A DNA stretch of 64,000 nt from Pseudomonas sediminis (lineage in GTDB: Bacteria > Pseudomonadota > Gammaproteobacteria > Pseudomonadales > Pseudomonadaceae), in assembly GCF_039555755.1 (NCBI RefSeq), contig NZ_CP154631.1, positions 2,728,001 through 2,792,000 on the forward strand, given 5' to 3'. This document shows positions 10,112 through 20,119 of this stretch, in pieces. Position 1 is the first letter of the stretch; each line of letters opens with the position of its first letter. The notes below the pieces were generated by a model that searched no databases, was not told where the DNA came from, and was given only the letters and a program-made list of their open reading frames with translations. Both the position numbers and the translations under genes were made by a program.

Positions 10112-10581
10112 TGCAAAACCGCACGCTGGAGATTGGTGTCGGCCTGTTCCTCATGGCCGGTGTGCTGGCCCTGCTGTTGCTGGCCCTGCGCGTCAGCGGC
10201 CTGAGCGTCGGCAGTGCTGGCGATACCTACAAGGTCTACGCCTATTTCGACAACATCGCCGGGCTGACCGTGCGCGCCAAGGTCACCATGGCCGGCGTGA
10301 GCATCGGCAAGGTCACTGCGATCGATCTGGATCGTGACAGCTACATGGGCCGGGTGACCCTGGAGCTCGATGGTGGCGTCAATAACCTGCCTGAGGATTC
10401 CACTGCGTCGATCCTGACTGCGGGGCTACTCGGTGAGAAATACATCGGCATCAGCGTTGGTGGTGACGAGGAGGTGCTCAAGGACGGCGGCACCATTCAC
10501 GACACGCAGTCCTCGCTGGTGCTGGAAGACCTGATTGGCAAATTCCTGCTCAATTCGGTCAATAAAGATGAAGCCAATTGA
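10111..10581 (+). CDS. mlaD: MCE-domain lipid transport protein MlaD (Ttg2C)
   Basis: 156 aa. MlaD forms a hexameric periplasmic ring on top of MlaE, with a hydrophobic channel for phospholipid. One N-terminal membrane helix (about residues 6-24) precedes a single MCE domain (about 36-115, YAYFDNIAGLTVRAKVTMAG). It is somewhat shorter than the E. coli protein (183 aa) at the C-terminus, which I believe is usual in Pseudomonas. Confidence 0.94.
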   Translation: MQNRTLEIGVGLFLMAGVLALLLLALRVSGLSVGSAGDTYKVYAYFDNIAGLTVRAKVTMAGVSIGKVTAIDLDRDSYMGRVTLELDGGVNNLPEDSTASILTAGLLGEKYIGISVGGDEEVLKDGGTIHDTQSSLVLEDLIGKFLLNSVNKDEAN

Positions 10582-10595
10582 TGAGGGCTCCTGAC

Positions 10596-11228
10596 ATGTT
10601 CAAAACCGTGCGTAATTCCCTGCTGGTGTTGCTGGCTACCATGCCGCTGCTGGCCACCGCTGCGCCAAGCGCCCATGAAGTGGTGCAGCAAACCACCGAA
10701 ACCCTGCTGGCGGACCTCAAGGCCAACAAGGAGCAGTACCGCAGCAACCCCAATGCTTTCTACGACTCGCTCAACGAGATTCTCGGCCCGGTGGTGGATG
10801 TCGATGGCATCGCCCGTGGCGTGATGACCGTGCGCTACTCGCGCCAGGCCTCGCCTGAGCAGATGAGCCGCTTTCAGGAGAACTTCAAGCGCAGCCTGAT
10901 GCAGTTCTATGGCAATGCCTTGCTCGAGTACAACAATCAGGACATTCGCGTGCTGCCGGCCAGCGGCAGGGCCGAAGGCGAGCGCACGTCGGTCGGCATG
11001 GAGATTCGTGACGGCAAGGGCGCGGTTTATCCGCTGTCCTACACCATGGTGTCGATGGATGGCGGCTGGAAGTTGCGTAACGTGGTGATCAACGGCATCA
11101 ACGTCGGCAAGTTGTTCCGCGATCAGTTCGCTCAGTCGATGCAGAACAACCGCAACGATCTCGACAAGGTCATCGACACCTGGGCCGATACTGTGGCCAG
11201 GGCTCGTCAGGCTCGGGGCGAGTCGTGA
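10596..11228 (+). CDS. mlaC: Periplasmic phospholipid carrier MlaC (Ttg2D)
   Basis: About 210 aa. It shuttles phospholipids between the outer-membrane MlaA complex and MlaD. A cleavable signal peptide (MFKTVRNSLLVLLATMPLLATAA) precedes the MlaC/Tgt2 domain. The ATG at 10596 is preferred because GAGGG lies about 8 bases upstream and the protein then begins with a normal signal peptide; starts at 10578 or 10581 are possible. It overlaps mlaB by 4 bases. Confidence 0.92.
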   Translation: MFKTVRNSLLVLLATMPLLATAAPSAHEVVQQTTETLLADLKANKEQYRSNPNAFYDSLNEILGPVVDVDGIARGVMTVRYSRQASPEQMSRFQENFKRSLMQFYGNALLEYNNQDIRVLPASGRAEGERTSVGMEIRDGKGAVYPLSYTMVSMDGGWKLRNVVINGINVGKLFRDQFAQSMQNNRNDLDKVIDTWADTVARARQARGES

Positions 11229-11533
11229 GCCAGGCGACAATCAGCGAGCGCGCCGCTGGGCAATTGCAGCTCAGTGGCGTGCTCGATTACAGCACCGGCC
11301 CGCTGCTGCGTGAGCAGGGCGCGCGCCTGATCGCCGCAAGCAGTGCGACATGTCTGGCACTGGACTGCAGCGCAGTGGAAAAGTCCAGCAGCGTCGGTCT
11401 GGCGCTGTTGCTGGCGTTCATGCGTGATGCACGTAAGGCAGGGCGTGAGTTGACAATCAGTGCGCTGCCCGACGACATGCGAGAGATCGCTCAGGTCAGC
11501 GGCCTGCTGGAGTTGCTACCGCTGCAAGCGTGA
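11225..11533 (+). CDS. mlaB: STAS-domain protein MlaB (Ttg2E)
   Basis: 102 aa. MlaB is a small cytoplasmic STAS protein that binds MlaF and is needed for transporter activity. The GTG start overlaps the end of mlaC (GTGA). The STAS core is LALDCSAVEKSSSVGLALLLAFMRDARKAG-like, with a Ser pair at the position used by STAS folds. It is the last mla gene; ibaG begins 118 bases later. Confidence 0.9.
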   Translation: MSQATISERAAGQLQLSGVLDYSTGPLLREQGARLIAASSATCLALDCSAVEKSSSVGLALLLAFMRDARKAGRELTISALPDDMREIAQVSGLLELLPLQA

Positions 11534-11651
11534 AGTGCTTCCCGTCGTTCCGTCAGCGCCGTTGCTGGCGGGGTTCGCAGGCGGGAGGCTTTTTTGTATG
11601 ATGGCCGACCCGCGGGCGCTGGTAGCCCGAATGCGTCAGTCGAGGTCGAGC

Positions 11652-13179
<1,528 letters not shown>

Positions 13180-13212
13180 TGGCGATCTGCTGCGCGTCGG
13201 TCCTGCTGCGTT

Positions 13213-13271
13213 AAAAACAGGCTCGGAATGCTCATTTACAACTTGTAAACTCCGCTTCCTCGCCTGTTTTT
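13213..13271. repeat. Inverted repeat with inner palindrome between murA and hisG
   Basis: Arms AAAAACAGGC (13213-13222) and GCCTGTTTTT (13262-13271) are perfectly complementary. Centred inside is TTTACAA-C-TTGTAAA (13235-13249), also a perfect palindrome. The right arm ends in T5, so it could terminate murA transcription. The symmetric centre looks like a protein site or a dispersed repeat. I recall similar sequences in other Pseudomonas intergenic regions but cannot confirm that here. Confidence 0.7.
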
Positions 13272-13355
13272 GCCTTGCATGACTCTAGCTCGCGAGATCG
13301 CAGATAGTGTGGCCACCCCTCTCGGGAGGCCGCTTCCGCTCAAGGAAACCGTTTC

Positions 13356-13991
13356 ATGTTGACCATCGCCCTGTCCAAAGGCCGCATTCTCGATGACACC
13401 CTGCCGTTGCTGGCTGCAGCGGGCATCGAGCCGACCGAGAACCCGGACAAGAGCCGCAAGCTGATCATCCCGACCACTCAGGATGACGTGCGCCTGCTGA
13501 TCGTGCGTGCCACCGATGTGCCGACCTATGTCGAGCACGGTGCCGCTGATCTGGGTGTCGCCGGCAAGGATGTACTGATGGAGTACGGCGGCCAGGGCAT
13601 CTACGAGCCGCTGGATCTGCAGATCGCCAAGTGCAAGCTGATGACGGCTGGCAAGGTCGGTGCGCCGGAGCCGAAAGGCCGCCTGCGCGTGGCCACCAAG
13701 TTCGTCAACGTCGCCAAGCGCTACTACGCCGAGCAGGGCCGTCAGGTCGACATCATCAAGCTGTACGGCTCGATGGAACTGGCGCCGCTGGTGGGCCTGG
13801 CCGACAAGATCATCGACGTGGTCGACACCGGCAACACCCTGCGTGCCAACGGCCTGGAACCGCAGGAACTGATTGCTACCATCAGCTCGCGGCTGATCGT
13901 CAACAAGGCCTCGATGAAGATGCAGCACGCGCGCATCCAGGCTCTGATCGATACCCTGCGTGGCGCCATCGAGGCGCGACATCCGCACTGA
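13356..13991 (+). CDS. hisG: ATP phosphoribosyltransferase, short form
   Basis: 211 aa. HisG catalyses the first step of histidine biosynthesis (ATP + PRPP). The protein ends after the catalytic domain ([13 protein letters not shown] is the phosphate-binding segment), so it is the short HisG that lacks the C-terminal histidine-binding domain. Such enzymes need the HisRS-like partner HisZ, which is not in this window. hisD follows, with a repeat between them. Confidence 0.96.
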   Translation: MLTIALSKGRILDDTLPLLAAAGIEPTENPDKSRKLIIPTTQDDVRLLIVRATDVPTYVEHGAADLGVAGKDVLMEYGGQGIYEPLDLQIAKCKLMTAGKVGAPEPKGRLRVATKFVNVAKRYYAEQGRQVDIIKLYGSMELAPLVGLADKIIDVVDTGNTLRANGLEPQELIATISSRLIVNKASMKMQHARIQALIDTLRGAIEARHPH

Positions 13992-14018
13992 TCTCTTTCG
14001 AGTAAGCGCTGAAGCAGT

Positions 14019-14086
14019 CGTCATTCCCGCGAAGGCGGGAACCCAGAACATGCAGCACCTGGGCTCCCGCCTTCGCGGGAGTGACT
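14019..14086. repeat. Long inverted repeat between hisG and hisD
   Basis: The two arms (about 14019-14046 and 14059-14086) match at roughly 26 of 28 positions and each contain CCCGC[GC]AAGGCGGG-type cores. One reading frame encodes the peptide WVPAFAGMT, the usual signature of a widespread family of dispersed intergenic inverted repeats in proteobacteria. It is non-coding and may act as an mRNA stabiliser or weak terminator. Confidence 0.75.
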
Positions 14087-14200
14087 GTTCAGAGTTTTCT
14101 CCAGCCTATCCGTGTCATAGCCATTTTTCTTGGGTGCCCGCACGGTGGGCTTGCTACATTACGGGCGCCCGAGAACACGCCATTTAATGAGGCTTTCGCT

Positions 14201-15511
14201 ATGACCGCACCCGTTGCCATCCGCCGACTCAACGCTGCCGACACGGACTTCGCGCGTCATCTGGATCATCTGCTGTCCTGGGAAAGTGTCTCCGACGATG
14301 GCGTCAACCAGCGCGTGCTGGAAATCATCCAGGCCGTGCGTGAGCGCGGCGATGCCGCCCTGGTCGAATACACCCAGCGTTTCGATGGTCTGCAGGTCGC
14401 CTCCATGGCCGACCTGATCCTGCCGCGCGAGCGCCTGGAACTGGCCCTGACCCGTATCAGCGCCGAGCAGCGCCAGGCGCTGGAAGTGGCCGCCGAGCGG
14501 GTGCGCAGCTACCACGAGAAGCAGAAGCAGGACTCTTGGCGCTACACCGAAGCCGACGGCACGGTGTTGGGGCAGAAGGTCACCCCGCTGGATCGCGCCG
14601 GCCTGTACGTGCCGGGCGGCAAGGCGTCCTACCCGTCCTCGGTGCTGATGAACGCCATTCCGGCCAAGGTCGCCGGCGTGCCGGAAGTGGTAATGGTGGT
14701 GCCGACCCCGCGCGGTGAGATCAACGAGATCGTTCTCGCTGCTGCCGCCATCGCCGGCGTCGATCGTGTGTTCACCATCGGTGGCGCCCAGGCTGTGGCC
14801 GCGTTGGCCTACGGCACCGAGAGCGTGCCGCCGGTGGACAAGATCGTCGGTCCGGGCAACATCTATGTGGCCACCGCCAAGCGCCATGTGTTCGGCAAGG
14901 TGGGCATCGACATGATCGCCGGTCCGTCGGAGATCCTCGTGGTCTGCGATGGTCAGACTGACCCGGACTGGATCGCCATGGATCTGTTCTCCCAGGCTGA
15001 GCACGATGAGGACGCCCAGTCGATTCTGGTCAGCCCGGATGCCGCCTTCCTCGACCGCGTCGCTGAAAGCATCGCCAAGCTGCTGCCGACCATGGAGCGG
15101 GCCGAGATCATCCGTACCTCGCTGGAGGGGCGCGGCGCCTTGATCCAGGTGGCGGACATGGCGCAGGCTATCGAGGTGACCAACCGTATCGCGCCCGAAC
15201 ACCTGGAGCTGTCGGTCGCCGACCCGGAAGCCTGGCTGCCCGAGATTCGCCACGCAGGTGCGATCTTCATGGGCCGCTACACGGCAGAAGCCCTGGGCGA
15301 CTACGTGGCAGGCCCGAATCACGTGCTGCCAACATCGGGCACCGCGCGTTTTTCCTCGCCGCTGGGTGTGTACGACTTTCAGAAGCGCTCGTCGATCATC
15401 TTCTGCTCGCCGGATGGCGCGTCGGAGCTTGGCAAGAGCGCCTCGGTGCTGGCCCGTGGCGAGTCGCTGACCGCGCATGCGCGCAGCGCCGAGTACCGAA
15501 TCAAGCCTTAA
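14201..15511 (+). CDS. hisD: Histidinol dehydrogenase
   Basis: 436 aa. This zinc enzyme catalyses the last two NAD-dependent oxidations from L-histidinol to L-histidine. The ATG at 14201 gives [17 protein letters not shown] and the normal family length; upstream in-frame codons run into the repeat and are not credible. Family segments include [18 protein letters not shown], the zinc/catalytic [10 protein letters not shown], and the C-terminal [10 protein letters not shown]. Confidence 0.97.
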   Translation: MTAPVAIRRLNAADTDFARHLDHLLSWESVSDDGVNQRVLEIIQAVRERGDAALVEYTQRFDGLQVASMADLILPRERLELALTRISAEQRQALEVAAERVRSYHEKQKQDSWRYTEADGTVLGQKVTPLDRAGLYVPGGKASYPSSVLMNAIPAKVAGVPEVVMVVPTPRGEINEIVLAAAAIAGVDRVFTIGGAQAVAALAYGTESVPPVDKIVGPGNIYVATAKRHVFGKVGIDMIAGPSEILVVCDGQTDPDWIAMDLFSQAEHDEDAQSILVSPDAAFLDRVAESIAKLLPTMERAEIIRTSLEGRGALIQVADMAQAIEVTNRIAPEHLELSVADPEAWLPEIRHAGAIFMGRYTAEALGDYVAGPNHVLPTSGTARFSSPLGVYDFQKRSSIIFCSPDGASELGKSASVLARGESLTAHARSAEYRIKP

Positions 15512-15522
15512 GGGCCACGTAG

Positions 15523-15548
15523 GGTGGACAACGCTTCGCTTGTCCACC
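15523..15548. repeat. Small hairpin repeat between hisD and hisC
   Basis: GGTGGACAA (15523-15531) and TTGTCCACC (15540-15548) are perfect arms around CGCTTCGC. It starts 12 bases after the hisD stop. The sequence around the hairpin resembles a dispersed Pseudomonas intergenic hairpin that I recall, and there is no T-run. Confidence 0.55.
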
Positions 15549-15592
15549 GCTATGCATACGACAACTCAAGCATTTCGAGGAGAGAAGGGCGG

Positions 15593-16645
15593 ATGAGCAA
15601 ATTCTGGAGCCCCTTCGTCAAAGACCTGGTGCCCTATGTGCCAGGTGAGCAGCCCAAGCTAAGCAAGCTGGTCAAGCTCAATACCAACGAAAACCCTTAT
15701 GGTCCGTCGCCCAAGGCCATTGCGGCGATGCAGGCTGAGGTCAACGACAACTTGCGTTTGTACCCGGACCCCAACAGCGACCGCCTGAAGCAGGCGGTCG
15801 CTGACTACTACGGCGTACAGACCAGCCAGGTGTTCGTCGGCAACGGTTCTGACGAGGTGCTGGCGCATGCGTTCCATGGCCTGTTCCAGCATGACGCGCC
15901 TTTGCTGTTCCCGGATATCAGTTACAGCTTCTATCCGGTTTACTGCGGCCTGTACGGTATCGAGCAGCAGCAGGTGCCGCTGGACGAGCAGTTCCAGATC
16001 CGCGTGGAGGATTACGCCAGGCCGAACGCTGGCATCATCTTCCCCAACCCCAATGCTCCGACGGGTTGCCTGCTGCCGCTCGACGCCATCGAGCGCCTGC
16101 TGCAAGGCAGCCCGGATTCGGTAGTGCTGGTTGATGAGGCATATATCGACTTCGGTGGGCAGACGGCCATCGCCCTGGTCGACAAGTACCCGAATCTGCT
16201 GGTCACCCAGACCCTGTCCAAGTCGCGCTCGCTAGCTGGGCTGCGCGTCGGCATCGCGGTTGGCCACCCGGATCTGATCGAAGCGCTGGAGCGAATCAAG
16301 AACAGCTTCAACTCCTACCCGCTTGATCGAGCGGCCATCGCCGGTGCAGCCGCAGCGTTCGAGGACCGTGATTATTTCGAGAAAATCTGCCAGCAGGTGA
16401 TCGAGAGTCGTGAGGCGGTGGTTGCGGGCCTGCAGGGGCTGGGCTTCGAGGTACTGCCTTCGGCAGCGAACTTCGTCTTCGCCCGTCATCCGGGCAAGGA
16501 TGCAGCGACTTTGGCCGCGGGCCTGCGTGAGCAGGGCGTGATCGTGCGTCACTTCAAGCAGCAGCGCATCGCCCAGTTCCTGCGTATCACCATCGGTACG
16601 CCGGGGCAGAACCAGGCACTGCTGGATGCGCTGCGCGGGCTGTAA
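15593..16645 (+). CDS. hisC: Histidinol-phosphate aminotransferase
   Basis: 350 aa. This PLP-dependent class I/II aminotransferase converts imidazole-acetol phosphate to histidinol phosphate. The PLP lysine is in [16 protein letters not shown] (near residue 210), and [10 protein letters not shown] is the cofactor-contact segment. The ATG at 15593 has an AGGAG-like site upstream and gives the family start [15 protein letters not shown]. It is followed closely by an IS5-family element. Confidence 0.97.
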   Translation: MSKFWSPFVKDLVPYVPGEQPKLSKLVKLNTNENPYGPSPKAIAAMQAEVNDNLRLYPDPNSDRLKQAVADYYGVQTSQVFVGNGSDEVLAHAFHGLFQHDAPLLFPDISYSFYPVYCGLYGIEQQQVPLDEQFQIRVEDYARPNAGIIFPNPNAPTGCLLPLDAIERLLQGSPDSVVLVDEAYIDFGGQTAIALVDKYPNLLVTQTLSKSRSLAGLRVGIAVGHPDLIEALERIKNSFNSYPLDRAAIAGAAAAFEDRDYFEKICQQVIESREAVVAGLQGLGFEVLPSAANFVFARHPGKDAATLAAGLREQGVIVRHFKQQRIAQFLRITIGTPGQNQALLDALRGL

Positions 16646-16684
16646 ACGGTCCTGATCAGACATGAAAAAGCCGGCTAACGCCTA

Positions 16685-17539
16685 GGGTGTGTTGCCGTTT
16701 CGCGCTAAGCGCTTGATCTATAAGAGCAAACTCGTATCGTTGAAGCTCTGACCCGACATCGATACGAGCTTGCAATGCCCCGATTACTGCTCAGCGATGA
16801 GCATTGGTCGAAGCTGCGGGAAATTCTGTTGCACAAGGCCATCTACAACAAGCGTGATCTACGAATGACCGTGGAGGGCATGCTGTACCGCATGCGCACG
16901 GGATGCCCCTGGAGAGACCTGCCCAAGGCGTTTGGCAACTGGAATAAGGTCTACAAGCGCTTCAATGCATGGTCTGCTGCCGGCAAATGGCTCAAGGTCT
17001 TCAAGGTGCTGGTGGTGGAGCCCGACATGGAGTGGGTGTTCATTGATGGCAGCCATGCCAAGGCTCACCAGCACAGTGCAGGTGCTGCCAGCGCAAACGA
17101 TGAAGCTATAGGGAAAAGCCGAGCCGGCAATACCAGCAAGATTCATCTGGCAGTGGACGCCCACGGCTTACCCATCGAGTTTGAAATCACGGGAGGCCAA
17201 ATCAATGACTGTACTCAGGCACCCGGATTGATTTCCAAGCTCCCAGCGGCAGAAACCATCGTTGCGGATAAGGGCTATGACAGCGAGAGAATCCGAGAGC
17301 AGGTTGAGCGACAAGGGGCCAAGGCCGTGATCCCGAGGAAGCGTAACTCTGTGAAAGGCAACGCGGATCTGGACAGAGGTCTATACCGAAATCGCCACCT
17401 GGTAGAAAACGCCTTCGCCCGGCTGAAGCACTAGCGGGCGGTGGCCTCTCGATTCGACAAACTCAAGAGAAATTACGAGAGCGTGGTGGCCATGGCCTGT
17501 GCATTCCTATGGTTGCCCATGTGAAACGGCAACAGACCC
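16685..17539 (+). mobile_element. IS5-family (IS427-type) insertion sequence
   Basis: This is an 855-bp element. The left end GGGTGTGTTGCCGTTTCGC and the reverse complement of the right end GGGTCTGTTGCCGTTTCAC match at 17 of 19 positions. Both ends are flanked by TA (16683-16684 and 17540-17541), the target duplication expected for this group. It carries one transposase gene that is interrupted by a TAG. It lies between hisC and the convergent recN, in what looks like a terminator region. Confidence 0.9.
16775..17524 (+). pseudogene. IS5-family transposase with in-frame amber codon
   Basis: The reading frame of 249 codons (MPRLLLSDEHWSKLREILL to AFLWLPM) is broken by TAG at codon 220 (17432-17434), in LKH-stop-RAVASRFDKLKRN, where relatives have an aromatic residue. 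The DDE residues are all upstream of the stop: Asp in FIDGSHAKAHQ, Asp in VADKGYDSERI, and Glu in HLVENAFARLKH. The truncated 219-aa protein therefore keeps its catalytic residues but lacks the last 29. Whether it is active is unknown. Confidence 0.88.
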
Positions 17540-17615
17540 TAGGGTCGCCTTTTTGCTTTGTCATGGTCCGGTTGTAATTGGGGGGCTTCCGGATTGCGTC
17601 CGCGCTAAGCGTGTC

Positions 17616-19292
17616 TCACGCCGCCTGGGCGCTGGTGACCATCTTGCGCGCATGAGCCAGGGATTCCTCGGTCAGGTCGACGCCACCGAGCATGCGGGCG
17701 ATCTCTTCGACGCGGCCGCTTTCGTCCAGCTTGCTCACGGCGGTAGAGGTGGCATCTTCGCCGCGGCGTTTGTGCACGAACAGATGCTGGTGGCCCTGTG
17801 CGGCGACTTGCGGCAGGTGAGTGACGCAGAGCACCTGGCCACGTTCGCCGAGACGGCGTAACAACTGCCCGACCACTTCTGCGGTTGGGCCGCCGATACC
17901 GACGTCCACTTCGTCGAATACCAGGGTCGGCACGCGCGAGGTCTGTGCGGTGATCACCTGAATCGCCAGGCTGATGCGTGACAGTTCACCGCCAGATGCC
18001 ACCTTGGCCAGGCCGCGTAACGGCTGACCAGGGTTGGCGCTGACCAGAAATTCCACTGTCTCCAGGCCGCTTGCGTGTGGTTCTTCGCTGCTCATGGCCT
18101 GGAGTTGAATATTGAAGCGACCGCCGGGCATGCCCAGTGCCTGCATCTCCTGCTCTACGGCTGCGGCCAGGCGCTCGGCAGCATTGCTGCGCAGAGTGCT
18201 GAGCTCGGCTGCTTTCTCCAGGTAGTGGCGCTCATAAGCCGCCAGCTCCTCGGCCAGGCGTTCGCTGGCCTGATCGTCGGCATTCAGGCCTTCGATCTCA
18301 TCGAACAATTGCTGCTGCAGGGCGGCCAGTTCGGCTGGTTGAATACGGTGCTTGCGGGCCAGGGTGTAGATGGTGTCCAGGCGTTCTTCGAGAAACTGCT
18401 GACGCTCTGGGTTGGCGTCGAAGTGATCGAGGAAGCGGTTCAGCTCGCCGACTGCTTCCTCTACCTGGATCTGCGCGCTGGCCAGCAAGTTGCTGGCTTC
18501 GTTCAAGGTGCCACCCTGACCGCCAAAGGCGCCCAGGCGGTTGAGGCTGGCGGTCAGCGCCGACAGCACGTTGCCGGCATCGCTTTCGCTACACAAATCG
18601 AGCACTTGGCGACAGGCCGCGAGCAGCGCTTCAGCATTGCTCAGCGCCTTGTGTTCCTGTTCCAGCTGTTCCAGCTCGTTGTCGCCCAGCGCCAGATTTT
18701 CCAGCTCTTCCAGTTGATAGCTTAGCAACTGGTGGCGGGCGCGCTGCTCGTCGCTCTGGCTGGAGATGCGCTCAAGTTCGTTGCGCGTCTGCTTCCAGCG
18801 CTGCGCGGCGAGTTGCACCTGGCGCGCGAGGTCCTGGCTGCCGGCGTATTCGTCGAGCAGGCGACGGTGGGTGTCGGTCTTGAGCAGCGACTGATGTTCG
18901 TGCTGGCTGTGGATATCGATGATCAGTTCGCCAAGGGCCTTGAGATCGGCCTGCGGGCAGGGGCTGCCATTGATATAGCCGCGCGAGCGGCCCTCGGCGG
19001 TGATCACCCGGCGCAGGATGCACGGGCCGTCGCTGTCCAGGTCGCGCTCGGCAAGCCAGGTGCGGGCTTCGGGAATGTCCGCCAGGTCAAAGCTGGCGAG
19101 AATGTCCGCCTTGTCACTGCCTGGGCGTACCACGCCGCTGTCGGCGCGATCGCCCAGGCACAGGCCGAGGGCGTCGAGCATGATCGACTTGCCGGCACCG
19201 GTCTCGCCGCTGATGGCGCTCATGCCGGCATCCAGCTCGAGATCCAGGTGGTCGACGATGGCGTAGTTGTGAATGGACAGGTGCACCAGCAT
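17616..19292 (-). CDS. recN: DNA repair protein RecN
   Basis: 558 aa. This SMC-like ATPase is induced in the SOS response and acts early at double-strand breaks. Walker A GETGAGKS is at 29-36, long coiled-coil segments fill about residues 160-380, and the C-terminal ABC half has VASGGELSRISLAIQ and Walker B TLVFDEVDVGIGG. It is divergent from grpE. I did not find an unambiguous LexA box in the 158-base gap. Confidence 0.97.
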   Translation of the reverse strand: MLVHLSIHNYAIVDHLDLELDAGMSAISGETGAGKSIMLDALGLCLGDRADSGVVRPGSDKADILASFDLADIPEARTWLAERDLDSDGPCILRRVITAEGRSRGYINGSPCPQADLKALGELIIDIHSQHEHQSLLKTDTHRRLLDEYAGSQDLARQVQLAAQRWKQTRNELERISSQSDEQRARHQLLSYQLEELENLALGDNELEQLEQEHKALSNAEALLAACRQVLDLCSESDAGNVLSALTASLNRLGAFGGQGGTLNEASNLLASAQIQVEEAVGELNRFLDHFDANPERQQFLEERLDTIYTLARKHRIQPAELAALQQQLFDEIEGLNADDQASERLAEELAAYERHYLEKAAELSTLRSNAAERLAAAVEQEMQALGMPGGRFNIQLQAMSSEEPHASGLETVEFLVSANPGQPLRGLAKVASGGELSRISLAIQVITAQTSRVPTLVFDEVDVGIGGPTAEVVGQLLRRLGERGQVLCVTHLPQVAAQGHQHLFVHKRRGEDATSTAVSKLDESGRVEEIARMLGGVDLTEESLAHARKMVTSAQAA

Positions 19293-19368
19293 GGCGAACG
19301 CTCCCGAATTGATGTCTGGTTATTTATACAGTGTTTTTTCTTTTCCTGGCAATCCTCGTCTATCGCCC

Positions 19369-19396
19369 CTTGAAAGCTGTGGAATTGACTCCATAT
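19369..19396 (+). promoter_or_regulatory. Sigma-32 (heat-shock) promoter for grpE
   Basis: CTTGAAA (19369-19375) and CTCCATAT (19389-19396) are separated by 13 bases. The consensus is CTTGAAA-N(11-16)-CCCCATnT. The promoter lies 54 bases upstream of the grpE ATG. Confidence 0.85.
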
Positions 19397-19450
19397 AGGC
19401 GTCAGTAGCGCGAGCCGGTATCGCGCCAGTTTTTTCGAGAGGAGAAAGGC

Positions 19451-20020
19451 ATGGCTGACGAACAGACCCTGGATACGCAGAATCCCGAAGCGCAGGCAGC
19501 GGATGCTGTGGCGCCGAGTGACGATCTGGCTGCTCGCGTGCAAACGCTGGAAGAGCAACTGGCCGCTGCGCAGGATCAGTCGCTGCGCATGGCTGCCGAC
19601 CTACAAAACGTGCGTCGCCGCGCAGAGCAGGATGTGGAAAAGGCGCACAAGTTTGCGCTGGAAAAATTTGCCGGCGACCTGCTGCCGGTAATCGACAGCC
19701 TGGAGCGTGGCCTGGAGCTGTCCAGCCCTGACGATGTATCGATCAAGGCCGTACGTGAAGGTATGCAGCTGACCCTCAAGTTGTTCCACGACACGCTGGC
19801 TCGCTACAACCTGGAAGCCATCGACCCGCACGGTGCGCCGTTCAACCCGGAGCACCACCAGGCCATGGCCATGGAAGAGAGCATTCATGCCGAGCCTAAT
19901 TCGGTGCTCAAGGTGTTCCAGAAGGGCTATCTGCTCAACGGTCGCCTGCTGCGCCCGGCCATGGTCGTGGTCAGCAAGGCACCAACCACGCCGCCGCCGA
20001 GTATCGACGAGCAGGCTTGA
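19451..20020 (+). CDS. grpE: Nucleotide exchange factor GrpE
   Basis: 189 aa. GrpE releases ADP from DnaK and acts as a thermosensor. The acidic N-terminus leads into a long coiled coil (about residues 25-90). The C-terminal beta domain contains [14 protein letters not shown] and [20 protein letters not shown]. It has its own sigma-32 promoter, and its stop codon lies inside the -35 of the dnaK promoter. Confidence 0.97.
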   Translation: MADEQTLDTQNPEAQAADAVAPSDDLAARVQTLEEQLAAAQDQSLRMAADLQNVRRRAEQDVEKAHKFALEKFAGDLLPVIDSLERGLELSSPDDVSIKAVREGMQLTLKLFHDTLARYNLEAIDPHGAPFNPEHHQAMAMEESIHAEPNSVLKVFQKGYLLNGRLLRPAMVVVSKAPTTPPPSIDEQA

Positions 20021-20043
20021 AATCAGCTGTAGCGACCCCATTT
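20016..20043 (+). promoter_or_regulatory. Consensus sigma-32 promoter for dnaK
   Basis: CTTGAAA (20016-20022), 13 bases, then CCCCATTT (20036-20043): an exact match to the heat-shock consensus. The grpE TGA is embedded in the -35 box. Confidence 0.9.
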
Positions 20044-20119
20044 TTAAGTCAAGCGTTTTAGTGCTGCCGGCGCCTGAGAAACGAGGCGACGGAAAAATCA
20101 AAGTTTCGGGAGAACATTC

